Positions 1 to 9,661 of a stretch of DNA of 35,745 nt are shown piece after piece. Location: contig JAHDGM010000004.1 of NCBI GenBank assembly GCA_020627655.1, positions 1 to 35,745 on the forward strand, written 5' to 3'. The notes under the pieces are model-generated. The model was not told the DNA's origin and did not search any database. It saw only the letters and a program-made list of their open reading frames with translations. The stretch comes from Hellea sp. (GTDB lineage: Bacteria > Pseudomonadota > Alphaproteobacteria > Caulobacterales > Maricaulaceae). Positions within the stretch are counted from its first letter, which is position 1, and each line of letters opens with the position of its first letter. Made by a program: the position numbers and the translations under genes.

Positions 1-1679
1 ACGCGCGCAAATTTATCGTTAGCTGCATTTGTGGCATCATCTCGTATAGGAATTTCATTCATAACGGCTTTGATGCGGTCTTTAGTGACATCGCTCATTC
101 GGCCGCCTAACAGCAGTGTGTCCAAATGCGTAATCAGTTCGTCCGGTTTGTCTGCCAGGCTGAGTTCGCGGCTATAATCCGGCTTAAAAGTGTTGTTCTC
201 ATTGTTACGGGCTGGAGAGCGGTCAAGCGCAAAATCGCTCATGAAATTCGCGTATCCTATAGCAGCGCCTTCGTGAACAATTTGAAATTCCGGCGCAGTC
301 AGCTCATTAGCACCGGTCTCGCTGCCGGGGGCCATGTAACCTGGACGGTAAAAGTTAAACACGCTGGGCGAGCCAAAAGGACGTTGTGATAGCCGCTTGC
401 TTGTGTCTGAATATAGAAGGGCCCATTCATTACTGGCATCAACATTGCTGACATTAAAGGCGCGCGCCCAATGAGCCCAGCGCAAAATGGGTTCGCGAAT
501 TTTTGCTTCTTGGTCAGTTCGGACGGCGCCCGGTAAAACCAGTTTGTCCAGTAAGATGGCAGCGAGAGTTGCTTGCAGGTCACCTCTTTTTCCGGTTCCG
601 AAAACAGCGTCATTAGGAGCTGTGAACTGCCCATTTTCAAACGCCGTAGCCACGCGCTCTACATATTCACTGGGTGGATGGCTCATTGTAAAACGCTGAA
701 TAAGCTGCCGGGATACAAATGGGGCCAGGTTTGGATGTTCAAAAATATGATCAAGAGCCTGTGTTATGCTATCCTCGGCCCCTGTATTTGCGGGAATCGT
801 TTTCCCGAGAAAAGATTTTTCCAGCTCAGAATGTTTGTCGTCATATATCTGAAGAGGAGAATAGCGGGCATCAGGATCTTCTTCCCAAAAGTGGCCGCCT
901 TTATAGGACAGTCCTGTGAAAACCCGTGCTAGACCGATTATATCTTCATTGGTGTAGGTTTCAATGAATTGCCCATTAGCGTCGATTTTCGGTGTGCCGT
1001 CCATATTGAGCTCGACCAAACCAATAGTGAATAACTGCATGATTTCACGGGCATAATTTTCGTCAGGCATGCGGCCCGTTTTAGGATCACCTTTTTTATT
1101 TCTTAGATAGGTGAGATAACGCGCCATTGCAGGTGAGTATGTAATTTCGCCTAGCAGATCCCGGTAATTGCCAAAGGCATTTTTGGAGAGAATGTCCATA
1201 TAGTGTGCCATAGCCAGAGGCTGATCACCCATACCTTCGTCGGATGCGACCAGGATTTGAGACAAGGCCAATACCATGCGCTGACGCAGAGGGTCATTGG
1301 CTTCAACGAGTGCATCCCAAAATGCCGCGCGATGTTCCCAGTTTTCTAGTTCGGTTCCATTTTCATGTCGGGTTTTAATGTCCGGTAGATAGAGCGTCAC
1401 TGAACGTTTATATTGGGCCGCGACCCAGTTTGACGCATCAACACCCTTGATATCTTGTTGTTCTTTTTGAGTGCTGCCTAGACCTGCCATGACAAGGAAT
1501 TCGGCCACGTCGGCTTCGTTTTCCAGTAGTGATGCTGATTTGGCTGCTGGCGGTGGAGGAGTGCTGTTGGAACTGCTAGAGGGCGGCGCGGAACTTGGAG
1601 CGCTGCCGCCACCGCCACCGCATGCCGAGAGCATAATGAGTGAAGAACCGATAAGTAGCTGTTTGATCGCGTGCGACAC
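1..1679 (-). CDS. DUF1800 family lipoprotein (partial, 3' end outside window)
   Basis: The minus strand is open from a GTG start at 1679 to the left edge, about 559 codons, so the C-terminus is missing. The GTG is preceded by AGGGGA, a good ribosome-binding site. The N-terminus is a lipoprotein signal with lipobox LSAC (Cys20), then a Gly/Ser/Pro-rich linker to about residue 45. The body contains PDENYAREIMQLFTIGL (near residue 204), the hallmark of DUF1800 proteins, and later the RPFGSPSVFNFYRPGY segment also typical of the family. DUF1800 proteins are exported and of unknown biochemical role. They are usually encoded next to a DUF1501 (Tat-exported, sulfatase-like) partner, which here would lie beyond the left edge. 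Gly follows the lipidated Cys, so outer-membrane sorting is expected. It lies on the same strand as the two DUF885 genes but is separated from them by a hairpin. Family assignment is firm; function is unknown. Confidence 0.85.
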   Translation of the reverse strand, partial: MSHAIKQLLIGSSLIMLSACGGGGGSAPSSAPPSSSSNSTPPPPAAKSASLLENEADVAEFLVMAGLGSTQKEQQDIKGVDASNWVAAQYKRSVTLYLPDIKTRHENGTELENWEHRAAFWDALVEANDPLRQRMVLALSQILVASDEGMGDQPLAMAHYMDILSKNAFGNYRDLLGEITYSPAMARYLTYLRNKKGDPKTGRMPDENYAREIMQLFTIGLVELNMDGTPKIDANGQFIETYTNEDIIGLARVFTGLSYKGGHFWEEDPDARYSPLQIYDDKHSELEKSFLGKTIPANTGAEDSITQALDHIFEHPNLAPFVSRQLIQRFTMSHPPSEYVERVATAFENGQFTAPNDAVFGTGKRGDLQATLAAILLDKLVLPGAVRTDQEAKIREPILRWAHWARAFNVSNVDASNEWALLYSDTSKRLSQRPFGSPSVFNFYRPGYMAPGSETGANELTAPEFQIVHEGAAIGYANFMSDFALDRSPARNNENNTFKPDYSRELSLADKPDELITHLDTLLLGGRMSDVTKDRIKAVMNEIPIRDDATNAANDKFAR

Positions 1680-1694
1680 GTCTATCCCCTAAAG

Positions 1695-1722
1695 CAGTCA
1701 GTGGGTGAGTCCCCAATGACTG
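1695..1722. terminator. Intergenic hairpin between DUF885 and DUF1800 genes
   Basis: CAGTCAGTGGG (1695-1705) pairs with CCCCAATGACTG (1711-1722) with one mismatch and a five-base loop. The T-run (1723-1727) lies on the plus-strand side, where no gene ends. On the minus strand the hairpin is followed only by CTTTAG. It may act as a weak terminator or processing site between the two minus-strand genes. Confidence 0.4.
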
Positions 1723-1774
1723 TTTTTAAGGGTCAACGCCTAAAAAGGTCTGAAACTATAGGGTTAACGCAGGC

Positions 1775-3610
1775 TTATGATTTTGAAGTAATCCAGCTGT
1801 TAACTCGTTGTTCGAGAATGTCTAAAGGTACCGGCCCGGCACCTAAAACCACATCGTGATATTCTCTGATGTCGAATTTGTCGCCCAGGCGTTTTTTAGC
1901 GTCTTCACGTAGTTCTAGAATTTTGATCATGCCTATTTTATAGGCTGTGGCCTGGCCCGGCATGACAATATAGCGCTCGATCGCTTTGATCGCATCATTT
2001 TCCGGATTAGGTGTGTTAGTCATCAGATAATCAATAGCCTCTTGCCGGGTCCATTTTTTGTCATGAAGGCCAGTGTCGACAACAAGGCGTGCTGCACGCC
2101 ATAACTCCATCGCCAAGCGTCCGAAATCTGAATAGGGATCTTCGTAAAAACCCATTTCCTTCGGTAGGTACTCAGAATATAAACCCCAGCCTTCAGTATG
2201 AGCTGTGGCGCTCCCAAAGCGCTGAAATTTAGGAATATCCATTTCCTGTGTCAGTGCGAATTGCATGTGGTGACCGGGAATGCCTTCGTGATAAGCAAGC
2301 GCTTCCATTTGATAAGTGGGCATATCGGTGATTTTATACAAATTGGCGTAATAAATACCGGGGCGGGTTCCGTCCAAAGCCGGGCGATTATAGAACGCCT
2401 TGCCCGCAGATTTTTCTCTGAAAGCTTCGACACGCCGAACTTCCAGATCGGCCTTGGGCTTGACTAGGAAATAATCATCCATACGAGCCTTCATGGTGTC
2501 AATCATGTCAGTGGCGTCAGCAAGATAGGCGGCTCGTCCCTCATCGCTGTCTGCATAGTAAAACTGAGGGTCAGTACGAAGGAATTCAAAAAATTCCTGC
2601 AGGGTGCCTTTAAACTCAACTTTTTTCATGATGTCGCGCATTTCGCCGTGAATCCGGGCAACTTCAGACAGGCCAAGATCATGAATTTCCTTGGCACTCA
2701 TATCTGTTGTGGTCATACGTTTTAACCGATGGGCGTAATAAGCATTGCCATCAGGCAGCTTCCAGGCTCCGTCATCAGTACTTGCTTTGGCCTGTTGTGA
2801 TTTCATGGTGGCGATAAGCTGAGTATAAGCCGGTCCCACTGACTCTAGTAAGGCAGTCTTTGCCTGGTCAACCAAATCATCTTTTTCTGCCTGTGATATA
2901 TCTAATTTTTCAATTTTTTCCATGAAGTCGGATAAAAGCAGATTGGGTTTCCCGGAATCGTCAAATGGAGCCCCTTTGATGATGTTGCCGCTATCTCGGA
3001 TTACATGGTCATAGACAAATTTTGGCGGCATAATGTCTTTTTCCGCGCTGGCATTGGAGTTCGCTAGAATTGTATCCATCATGCCCTTGATGCCCTGTAG
3101 TCGAGCAATATATGCTTTAGCGTCATCAAGATTGTCGATCCGGTGTTGGTTCTTCATAAAAGTTGGGATACGAGACTGCGCACCGAACATTTGATTAAAG
3201 GGATATCCATAATCCCACCATTGATCATCTTCGATTTGCCGTTCCAGACTTTTGACAAAAAGATCGTATGAAAGTTGATGTGACACATCCAGTTTATCTC
3301 GGTCAAAATTGGCGCGTAGATCAGACAGAACGCCTTTTGCGTACTTTAGATCATCTTCGGCACCTGCGCGGGAGAAATCATCCCACTCATCCATACGTTT
3401 CTTAATACCTATTTGAGCCAGCGCCATAGGGCTGCGTTCTACAGATTCCATGAATTTGGCATCAAACCACTCATCAAGGGTAGCATTGATATCTTGCTGT
3501 GTTTCAGTTGTGATACTTGATGATCTCGAAGTTGTTGAGTTGTCAGTTGTTTTAGCTTTACAGGCTGTCAAAGTAAGAAAGGCCGCTGTGATTAGAAGGT
3601 AGGTGCGCAT
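1775..3610 (-). CDS. DUF885 family metallopeptidase-like lipoprotein (copy 1)
   Basis: A 611-residue exported protein. I chose the ATG at 3610 rather than the one at 3622, because GGAGAC lies just before it and it begins directly with a lipoprotein signal (lipobox LTAC, Cys17). Lys follows the Cys, so outer-membrane sorting is expected. The DUF885 signature YHEGIPGHHMQ is present with H441, E442 and H447, followed by EGWGLYSE and DPYSDFGRL. This HExxxGH plus downstream Glu arrangement resembles a gluzincin-type zinc site, so peptidase activity is inferred. The family is largely uncharacterised. The next gene upstream (3715-5559) is a close paralogue with the same architecture, so this is a tandem duplication. 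Family call is firm; substrate unknown. Confidence 0.88.
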   Translation of the reverse strand: MRTYLLITAAFLTLTACKAKTTDNSTTSRSSSITTETQQDINATLDEWFDAKFMESVERSPMALAQIGIKKRMDEWDDFSRAGAEDDLKYAKGVLSDLRANFDRDKLDVSHQLSYDLFVKSLERQIEDDQWWDYGYPFNQMFGAQSRIPTFMKNQHRIDNLDDAKAYIARLQGIKGMMDTILANSNASAEKDIMPPKFVYDHVIRDSGNIIKGAPFDDSGKPNLLLSDFMEKIEKLDISQAEKDDLVDQAKTALLESVGPAYTQLIATMKSQQAKASTDDGAWKLPDGNAYYAHRLKRMTTTDMSAKEIHDLGLSEVARIHGEMRDIMKKVEFKGTLQEFFEFLRTDPQFYYADSDEGRAAYLADATDMIDTMKARMDDYFLVKPKADLEVRRVEAFREKSAGKAFYNRPALDGTRPGIYYANLYKITDMPTYQMEALAYHEGIPGHHMQFALTQEMDIPKFQRFGSATAHTEGWGLYSEYLPKEMGFYEDPYSDFGRLAMELWRAARLVVDTGLHDKKWTRQEAIDYLMTNTPNPENDAIKAIERYIVMPGQATAYKIGMIKILELREDAKKRLGDKFDIREYHDVVLGAGPVPLDILEQRVNSWITSKS

Positions 3611-3714
3611 TATAGTCTCCATGGATCAATAATTTTGGGCATAACTTAAACGGAAAACGACAAATTGCCAGAGGAGTCCGTAAGAATAGCAGCTTTCGTG
3701 TTTAGATCACGAAT

Positions 3715-5559
3715 CTATGACTTTGATTCAATCCATTGATCGACGAGTTCTTCTAAAACTGTGAGCGGTACAGATCCATTGGCGAGTATAACATCGTGAA
3801 ACTCTCGAATGTCAAAATCGTCACCTAATGCACCTTCAGCTTTTGAGCGAAGTTCTTGTATTTTGATCATTCCGACTTTGTAGGCAGTGGCTTGACCAGG
3901 CCAGACAATATACCGGTCTATTTCGGCGCGGATGTCGCCTTCCGAATTGGCAGTGTTTTCCATCATATATTTGACGGCCTGTTCCCGTGTCCATTTTTTG
4001 GAATGAATGCCAGTATCAAGCACAAGACGTGCGGCGCGAAATATTTCCATAGAGAGGCGCCCAAAGTCCTGGTAAGGATCTGTATAAAGCCCCAGCTCTT
4101 TTGGTAGGCTTTCTGAGTATAAAGCCCAGCCTTCAACATAGGGTGTATGGCTCCCAAGCGTTCTAAATCGCGGGAGGTCTTCCAGCTCCATGCCAATAGC
4201 AATTTGCATGTGGTGACCGGGAATGCCTTCATGATAAGCCAGCGCTTGCATTTGATAAATAGGAAGCTCATTCATATCTTTTAAATTTATATAATATGTA
4301 CCTGGACGGGATCCGTCGAGAGCCGGCATGTTGTAGAAAGCTCCAAATGCCGTTGCTTCACGGAATGGTTCCACGCGTTTCACGATGACGTCTGCCTTAG
4401 GTTTGGTAATGAATAAATCATCCAAATGGCTTTTCATATTGTCAATGATTTCAGTAGCTTGAGAGATGTACTTCTCGCGACCGTCGTCAGTGTTTTCAAA
4501 TGTAAATTTAGGATCATTGCGCAGGTAGGTGAAAAACTCCTGTAAGGTGCCCTCGAATTCTACCTCTTGCATGATAGCTCGCATTTCACCCTGTATTCTC
4601 GCAACTTCCTTTAGGCCAATTTCATGAATTTCATCGGCTGTCATATCCGTTGTAGTGTAATGTTTCAGGCGTGACTGATAATAGGCTTCACCATTGGGAA
4701 GCTTCCAGGCACCGTCATCATTTGTGGCCATGGACTCGTGACGATCAAATGTTTCCAGTAATGTTGTGTAGGCAGATTTTACGGGCCCTGTGAGGGCCTG
4801 TCTCGCGGATTGTTTGAGCTCTGCTTTACGTTCATCTCCTACCTTATCCAAGGCTTCGATTTTAGATGTAATGTCGTTCCAAAGCGGGCTTGTTCCAGTG
4901 TTATCAAAGGGCTCACCTTTGATAACATTCTGGGCAGCTTCCCTGATTTTTGGGTAAACAAATTTTGGCAGTAAGACCCCGGCTTGTGCCTGAGCTTCTG
5001 AGCGATCAATATAGTTGCCTAAATAGGCCTCAAACCCGTTTAAGCGCGCAATATAGTTTTCAATATCATCTTCAGAGTCGACGCTATGAAAGTTCATCAA
5101 AAATGATGGGAGACTGGAATGAGGCCCGCTCATATGTTGGAATACATATTCATTGCCGAGAAATTCGTGACTGGCTAATTGGTCTTCGGCTGCGAATTCG
5201 TATAGGCGATAGGAAAGTTTAGAGGCTTCGTCTAATCTGTCTGGATCAAATCGGGTGCGTATTTCTTTCAGCCAGGCGTCAGTAAGAGCCGCATTTTCAT
5301 CTGCCGCAATTTTTGACACATCATCCAGTTTATCCTGATTTCCATCCATCCCCAGATAGGTTTGTGTCATTGGGGAACGGGCAACTTGATCTTCAAATCT
5401 GTCGTTAAACCAGTCTGTAAGTCTTTGGCTTTCTGATACGACCAGAGCATGTTGCTCAGTAGTTTTAGAGTTTTTAGGCTTACAGGCCCCTAATGTGAGT
5501 GTCATTAAGCCTGTGCTGGCAATAAGGACTGCAGCTAAAATGTTTTTTGAATTACTCAT
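3715..5559 (-). CDS. DUF885 family metallopeptidase-like lipoprotein (copy 2)
   Basis: A 614-residue protein starting at ATG 5559 with GGAAC upstream. The N-terminus is a lipoprotein signal with lipobox LGAC (Cys26) followed by Lys. The signature HEGIPGHHMQ gives H443, E444 and H449, then EGWALYSE and DPYQDFGRL. It aligns with copy 1 along its whole length: both share DDGAWKLP, GEMRxIM, TLQEFF and a C-terminus ending in ESKS or TSKS. The diverged sequence suggests an old tandem duplication with separate specificities. It is divergent from cckA, and the 120-base gap between them must hold both promoters. A peptidase role in the periplasm or at the outer membrane is inferred from the HExxxGH motif, not known. 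Confidence 0.88.
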   Translation of the reverse strand: MSNSKNILAAVLIASTGLMTLTLGACKPKNSKTTEQHALVVSESQRLTDWFNDRFEDQVARSPMTQTYLGMDGNQDKLDDVSKIAADENAALTDAWLKEIRTRFDPDRLDEASKLSYRLYEFAAEDQLASHEFLGNEYVFQHMSGPHSSLPSFLMNFHSVDSEDDIENYIARLNGFEAYLGNYIDRSEAQAQAGVLLPKFVYPKIREAAQNVIKGEPFDNTGTSPLWNDITSKIEALDKVGDERKAELKQSARQALTGPVKSAYTTLLETFDRHESMATNDDGAWKLPNGEAYYQSRLKHYTTTDMTADEIHEIGLKEVARIQGEMRAIMQEVEFEGTLQEFFTYLRNDPKFTFENTDDGREKYISQATEIIDNMKSHLDDLFITKPKADVIVKRVEPFREATAFGAFYNMPALDGSRPGTYYINLKDMNELPIYQMQALAYHEGIPGHHMQIAIGMELEDLPRFRTLGSHTPYVEGWALYSESLPKELGLYTDPYQDFGRLSMEIFRAARLVLDTGIHSKKWTREQAVKYMMENTANSEGDIRAEIDRYIVWPGQATAYKVGMIKIQELRSKAEGALGDDFDIREFHDVILANGSVPLTVLEELVDQWIESKS

Positions 5560-5680
5560 GTGGATGTTCCGTTGTTCCCTGCCAATTTTTGACTTTCTGT
5601 GTAATAGCTAACTTTTACGGGAAGCCAAAATTAATTCGATTATATTTTACTCTTGGGTTTATATTCAGAATAACAATCTT

Positions 5681-8215
5681 ATGGTTTCCCTGATTCGAGA
5701 TATCAACCCGGAAGAACCGAGCACAACCCGTGGTGTGGCGGGCCTATGGAAAGCCATGCTTTTATGTCTGGTAGTTCTTAGTCTTTTGCTTGGATATTAC
5801 TATTCGCGCGCATATGGAATTATCTCATGGGCCGCGTTTGGTTTTATTGGCTTCATTGGAATGGTATTACTTTGGCGGCAGGCCTTTAAAGCCGCGGAAA
5901 CAGGTCCGACACGTATTAGCGTTCCTGTTTCCCATGTCTTGGAGCGTGTATTTGCAAGGAGTGCTGATGCAGGGTTGATTGTCGAAAACGGCAAGGCTGT
6001 TAGAGCTAATGTTGGGTATCTAGAGCTTGTGCAATCATTTGGCATCCATATGACGGATGGTGATCCCCCCATGCCGGAAAAAATCTTCGAGAAGGCCCCT
6101 GATGCAGCACGCGCGGCTCTTTATCGGCTGGGCCTAATCAGTGACGAGGATGCTTTTGAAGAGGAAAAGGTTGAACTTCTTGATGAGCATGGAAACCTTT
6201 TGCGATTTATGGTTCGGGTGACCGTCCATAAACAGCAGCAATTCTGGCAAATTATTGATTACAGTTATGATCCTTCACAAGACGGGGCGCTACTCTCCAA
6301 AGCCCCAATCGGGCTGCTTGTTGTTAATGAAGACGGCAAGGTTGTGTCTGCCAATGACGTATTCAGGGAATGGACTGGATATGATGGTGCTTTGTCAAAG
6401 CTGCAGATTAAAGATTTTATAGAGCATCCAGAGGCTTTGCTGTCTTCACCTCAAGAGGCCAATCGCACTGTGCGTTTCGACACAAGGCTCGTTACGCAAA
6501 AAGATATAGCTACGCCGATAGTTCTCGTAGCAACTTGGCACATACTGGATACGGGGCAATATATAGCTAGTATCGCGCTGCACGGACATTCGACTGTAAC
6601 CAAGCGCGGGGAGCATGCTGGGGCAAGTGACCTTAAAGGGCTTACATCCGGAGAAAATTCCCAGACCCTTGAAAATGCAACTCCAGTTGACGCTGGTTTA
6701 TTGCCATTTGCCTTTGTTGATTTGGATATGGTTGATCTGTCTAAGGCGTCTATTGTTGAAGCCAACACGGCATTTGAAAAGCTTTCCGGCCTGACTGAGT
6801 GGAGGAACTTGTCACTTCGCGATGTGATAACGCGTCACAGTAGCGGTCCAGATATATTTTCACTGCCTGTAAACGAGTTAACCCCTGATAAGCCTGTAGA
6901 TGCGGCAATTCAGGGAAAAGAAGGCACGGCTGTTAGTGTTTATGCCTGTCTTGATCACGCTTCCGAAACTTGTCGGTTATACCTTGTTGATATCTCAGCA
7001 CGTAAGGCGCTTGAAGATCAGCTTATTCAATCACAAAAAATGCAAGCGGTTGGACGGCTTGTGGCCGAAATCGCGCACGACTTTAACAACCTCCTCGCGG
7101 CTATTAGGCTATATACAGATACACTATTGGGACGTCATCCTATTGGTGATCCGTCTTACCCAGAGCTTCAGCAGATTAACGCCAATGGCAACCGGGCAGC
7201 GGCGCTTGTAAAAAAGCTTTTGGCCTACTCACGCAAACAGACAATTCGAGCTGAGCGTCTAGATGTGTCTGAAACACTTTCGGATATGGCTGTCACGCTA
7301 AAGCAGGTATTAGGAGAGAAGGTAAAACTGGATATTCGCCATGGTCGTGACTTGCCTGACATCCGGGTTGATAAGAGCCAGTTTGATACTGTTTTAATGA
7401 ATTTGGCCGTGAATGCGCGGGATGCCATGAAAGAGCAGGGCGGTGGTCAGATTACAATTGAAAGCCGTGTCTTTTCAAAGTCTGGTCTTGATAATGCTGG
7501 TCTGAAAGCGGCGCTTGATAAATTGCCTGGAGATCAGATTGTAGCCATTTCGGTTGCTGATACTGGGACGGGTATTACTGATGAAATCAAAAGTAAAATT
7601 TTTGAACCCTTCTTCACGACAAAAGCGCAGGGCGAGGGAACAGGTTTGGGCCTGTCCACAGTTTACGGTATTGTGCAGCAGTCTGGCGGGCATCTTGCCG
7701 TCGATAGTGAGATGGGTGTCGGGACTACATTTACCATATACCTCCCCGAAGCAGGTGAAGATACTGAGGCCGATCTTGAGGCAAAACCAGTGGCCCGAAA
7801 GGGCGTTAAATTACCGCCCAAAGCGCCTGCCGATCTGGCAGGGCAGGGCAATATCCTGTTTGTTGAGGATGAGGCTTCTGTCCGTGTGATTGCGGCGAAA
7901 ACTCTTCGTAAGCGCGGATATAATGTGATTGAGGCTTGCGACGGTGAAGAGGCCTATGAGCTAATTCAAGAGGCAGAAGCCCCCTTTGATTTGATGATAT
8001 CCGATGTTGTTATGCCGGGGATGGACGGGCCCACTCTGCTAAAGAAAGCGCGGCCTGAACTAACCGAAACTCGAATCGTCTTTATATCGGGATATGCGGA
8101 AGAAGAGTTTTCGGATCTTTTAGCCGAAGAACCAGATGTGACCTTCCTGCCCAAGCCTTTCACCTTAATTCAATTGGCTGAAAAGGTGAAGCAACAGATT
8201 GGTGAAGTTGTTTAA
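5681..8215 (+). CDS. cckA: CckA-type hybrid histidine kinase/phosphatase
   Basis: An 844-residue membrane kinase. Two transmembrane segments lie at about residues 24-47 and 50-68. PAS-like sensor domains follow at about 205-265 ([18 protein letters not shown]) and 337-400. The HisKA helix carries [13 protein letters not shown] with phospho-acceptor His466. The ATPase domain has an N-box Asn near 577, DTGTGI near 627 and GTGLGLSTV near 653. A C-terminal receiver starts near 723, with phospho-acceptor Asp775 in [11 protein letters not shown]. CckA in alphaproteobacteria sends phosphate through ChpT to CtrA and CpdR to control cell-cycle progression. Domain order, the AHDFNNLL box and the position just before recA all support the assignment. 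It is longer than the Caulobacter protein, mainly between the membrane segments and the kinase core. The ribosome-binding site before the ATG is weak. Confidence 0.9.
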   Translation: MVSLIRDINPEEPSTTRGVAGLWKAMLLCLVVLSLLLGYYYSRAYGIISWAAFGFIGFIGMVLLWRQAFKAAETGPTRISVPVSHVLERVFARSADAGLIVENGKAVRANVGYLELVQSFGIHMTDGDPPMPEKIFEKAPDAARAALYRLGLISDEDAFEEEKVELLDEHGNLLRFMVRVTVHKQQQFWQIIDYSYDPSQDGALLSKAPIGLLVVNEDGKVVSANDVFREWTGYDGALSKLQIKDFIEHPEALLSSPQEANRTVRFDTRLVTQKDIATPIVLVATWHILDTGQYIASIALHGHSTVTKRGEHAGASDLKGLTSGENSQTLENATPVDAGLLPFAFVDLDMVDLSKASIVEANTAFEKLSGLTEWRNLSLRDVITRHSSGPDIFSLPVNELTPDKPVDAAIQGKEGTAVSVYACLDHASETCRLYLVDISARKALEDQLIQSQKMQAVGRLVAEIAHDFNNLLAAIRLYTDTLLGRHPIGDPSYPELQQINANGNRAAALVKKLLAYSRKQTIRAERLDVSETLSDMAVTLKQVLGEKVKLDIRHGRDLPDIRVDKSQFDTVLMNLAVNARDAMKEQGGGQITIESRVFSKSGLDNAGLKAALDKLPGDQIVAISVADTGTGITDEIKSKIFEPFFTTKAQGEGTGLGLSTVYGIVQQSGGHLAVDSEMGVGTTFTIYLPEAGEDTEADLEAKPVARKGVKLPPKAPADLAGQGNILFVEDEASVRVIAAKTLRKRGYNVIEACDGEEAYELIQEAEAPFDLMISDVVMPGMDGPTLLKKARPELTETRIVFISGYAEEEFSDLLAEEPDVTFLPKPFTLIQLAEKVKQQIGEVV

Positions 8216-8236
8216 AATCAATACTTTAGGTTAAGT

Positions 8237-8295
8237 GTTCCATTTATGTTCTTTTTTCTTGCGCGGTGAGAACAAAGTGTGTACATAACGTACAC
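8237..8295 (+). promoter_or_regulatory. recA promoter with LexA box(es) and a palindrome
   Basis: GTTC-CATTTAT-GTTC at 8237-8251 matches the alphaproteobacterial LexA box (GTTC-N7-GTTC) exactly. A second, reverse-oriented match with one mismatch, GAAC-N7-GTAC, lies at 8270-8284. A candidate -35 TTGCGC (8259-8264) and -10 TACATA (8282-8287) are separated by 17 bases, so the second box covers the -10. GTGTAC-N5-GTACAC (8279-8295) is a perfect inverted repeat over the same place. Promoter elements are assigned by eye. Confidence 0.7.
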
Positions 8296-8367
8296 GGCAG
8301 TCCATTTCCAGCCGCAAAATAAAACAGGTGACCGAAGGGCTCCGGTCATCTAATTTGGAGATCAGAA

Positions 8368-9468
8368 ATGGCCAGTAAGGCAAAATTAAAAGTCGTAGGT
8401 AACCCCATGGATGCAGATAAATCTTCTGCGCTAGATGCAGCGCTTAGTCAGATTGACCGTGCCTTTGGTAAAGGGTCGGTGATGCGCCTCGGGCAGAAAA
8501 ACAGTTTAGATGTAGAGGCGGTTTCAACAGGCTCTCTTGGGTTGGATATTGCGCTCGGTATCGGCGGTCTGCCTAAAGGGCGGGTTATTGAGGTTTACGG
8601 CCCGGAAAGTTCCGGCAAGACCACATTATCTCTGCACTGCGTAGCTGAAATGCAAAAGCAGGGCGGGGTAGCGGCTTTTATTGACGCTGAACATGCTTTG
8701 GATCCTGTATATGCGGCTAAATTAGGTGTAGATGTCAATGAGCTTCTGATTGCCCAGCCTGATACAGGTGAGCAAGGACTTGAAATCGCAGACACGCTCG
8801 TACGTTCTGGGGCTGTTGACATTTTGGTCATCGATTCAGTTGCAGCGTTGACGCCGCGGGCAGAACTTGAAGGCGATATGGGGGATAGTTTGCCAGGTCT
8901 TCAAGCACGCCTCATGAGTCAGGCTTTACGGAAATTGACAGGATCAATTTCTAAGTCTGGCTGTATGGTAATTTTCATCAATCAAATCCGTCACAAAATC
9001 GGTGTCATGTATGGTTCACCGGAGACAACAACAGGCGGGAATGCATTGAAGTTTTATTCTTCTGTTCGTTTGGATATCCGCCGTATCGGCGCGATAAAAA
9101 GCCGGGACGAAGTGGTTGGCAATCAGACCCGTGTGAAGATTGTTAAAAATAAAGTGGCACCGCCTTTCCGTCAGGTTGAATTTGACATCATGTATGGTGA
9201 AGGTATCTCAAAAACCGGAGAACTTATTGATCTGGGTGTTAAAGCGGGTGTTGTTGAAAAATCAGGATCTTGGTACTCATATGGCGAAGAGCGAATTGGG
9301 CAAGGGCGCGAAAATGTTCGGCAGTTCTTGCTACAAAATCCAGATATCGCAGATGCCATTGAGCTTCATGTGCGCCGTAATGAGGGGTTGATTTCAGACG
9401 AACTTCTTATGCCTAAGGACGATGAAGATCGTGATCAAGGCGAGGATGACGTCGCCTCCGTCGGCTAA
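8368..9468 (+). CDS. recA: RecA recombinase
   Basis: A 366-residue RecA, about the usual length. It forms ATP-dependent filaments on single-stranded DNA, drives strand exchange and stimulates LexA self-cleavage. Visible features are the Walker A motif GPESSGKT (residues 78-85), [16 protein letters not shown], the L2-region segment [24 protein letters not shown], and an acidic C-terminal tail. The ATG at 8368 has GGAG seven bases upstream. The 150-base leader contains a perfect LexA box, so SOS induction is expected. alaS follows on the same strand after a folded region and a terminator. Confidence 0.98.
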   Translation: MASKAKLKVVGNPMDADKSSALDAALSQIDRAFGKGSVMRLGQKNSLDVEAVSTGSLGLDIALGIGGLPKGRVIEVYGPESSGKTTLSLHCVAEMQKQGGVAAFIDAEHALDPVYAAKLGVDVNELLIAQPDTGEQGLEIADTLVRSGAVDILVIDSVAALTPRAELEGDMGDSLPGLQARLMSQALRKLTGSISKSGCMVIFINQIRHKIGVMYGSPETTTGGNALKFYSSVRLDIRRIGAIKSRDEVVGNQTRVKIVKNKVAPPFRQVEFDIMYGEGISKTGELIDLGVKAGVVEKSGSWYSYGEERIGQGRENVRQFLLQNPDIADAIELHVRRNEGLISDELLMPKDDEDRDQGEDDVASVG

Positions 9469-9486
9469 TCTTTTTCATAGTTAAGG

Positions 9487-9590
9487 CTTAAGATAAGCCT
9501 GAGCCCTGATTGCCGTCCTCACATTCGTGGAGGATGGAGGGCGGCAATCAATCCCTTACTTCCCTAAACAGGGCTTATTTCTTATCTTGA
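9487..9590 (+). ncRNA. Candidate structured RNA between recA and alaS (possibly 6S-like)
   Basis: Nested complementary segments fold the whole interval into one long irregular stem: AAGATAAG (9490-9497) with CTTATCTT (9581-9588), GCCCTG (9503-9508) with CAGGGC (9569-9574), and ATTGCCG (9509-9515) with CGGCAAT (9542-9548). An apical stem CCGTCCTCAC/GTGGAGGATGG closes on an ATTC loop. An asymmetric internal bulge of about 20 bases lies on the 3' side. A terminator follows at 9596. A long stem with a bulge is the shape of 6S RNA, but I cannot confirm that family. It could also be the recA 3' UTR or an alaS leader. Confidence 0.45.
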
Positions 9591-9595
9591 ACCAA

Positions 9596-9627
9596 AAGAG
9601 CGCTTGGCTTTGTCAGGCGCTCTTTCT
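9596..9627 (+). terminator. Intrinsic terminator upstream of alaS
   Basis: AAGAGCGC (9596-9603) pairs with GCGCTCTT (9617-9624), extendable by TTG/CAG inside, and is followed by a T-rich stretch. It ends only 35 bases before the alaS ATG. alaS must therefore rely on readthrough, regulated antitermination, or a promoter inside this short gap. Confidence 0.7.
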
Positions 9628-9661
9628 ATATGAGGGGCTGGAAAATAAGGAAAGCCGACGG

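Noticed and set aside
299-640. 113-codon minus-strand frame, and the plus-strand frames at 126-932
   Set aside because: They are other-frame shadows of the DUF1800 gene, which is continuous across this stretch.
9527-9661. 45-codon upstream extension of alaS
   Set aside because: It runs through the folded region and terminator, lacks AlaS sequence, and a proper start with AAGGAAA lies at 9662.
9487-9661. T-box riboswitch before alaS
   Set aside because: No T-box sequence or specifier loop is visible, and T-boxes are not typical of this bacterial class.
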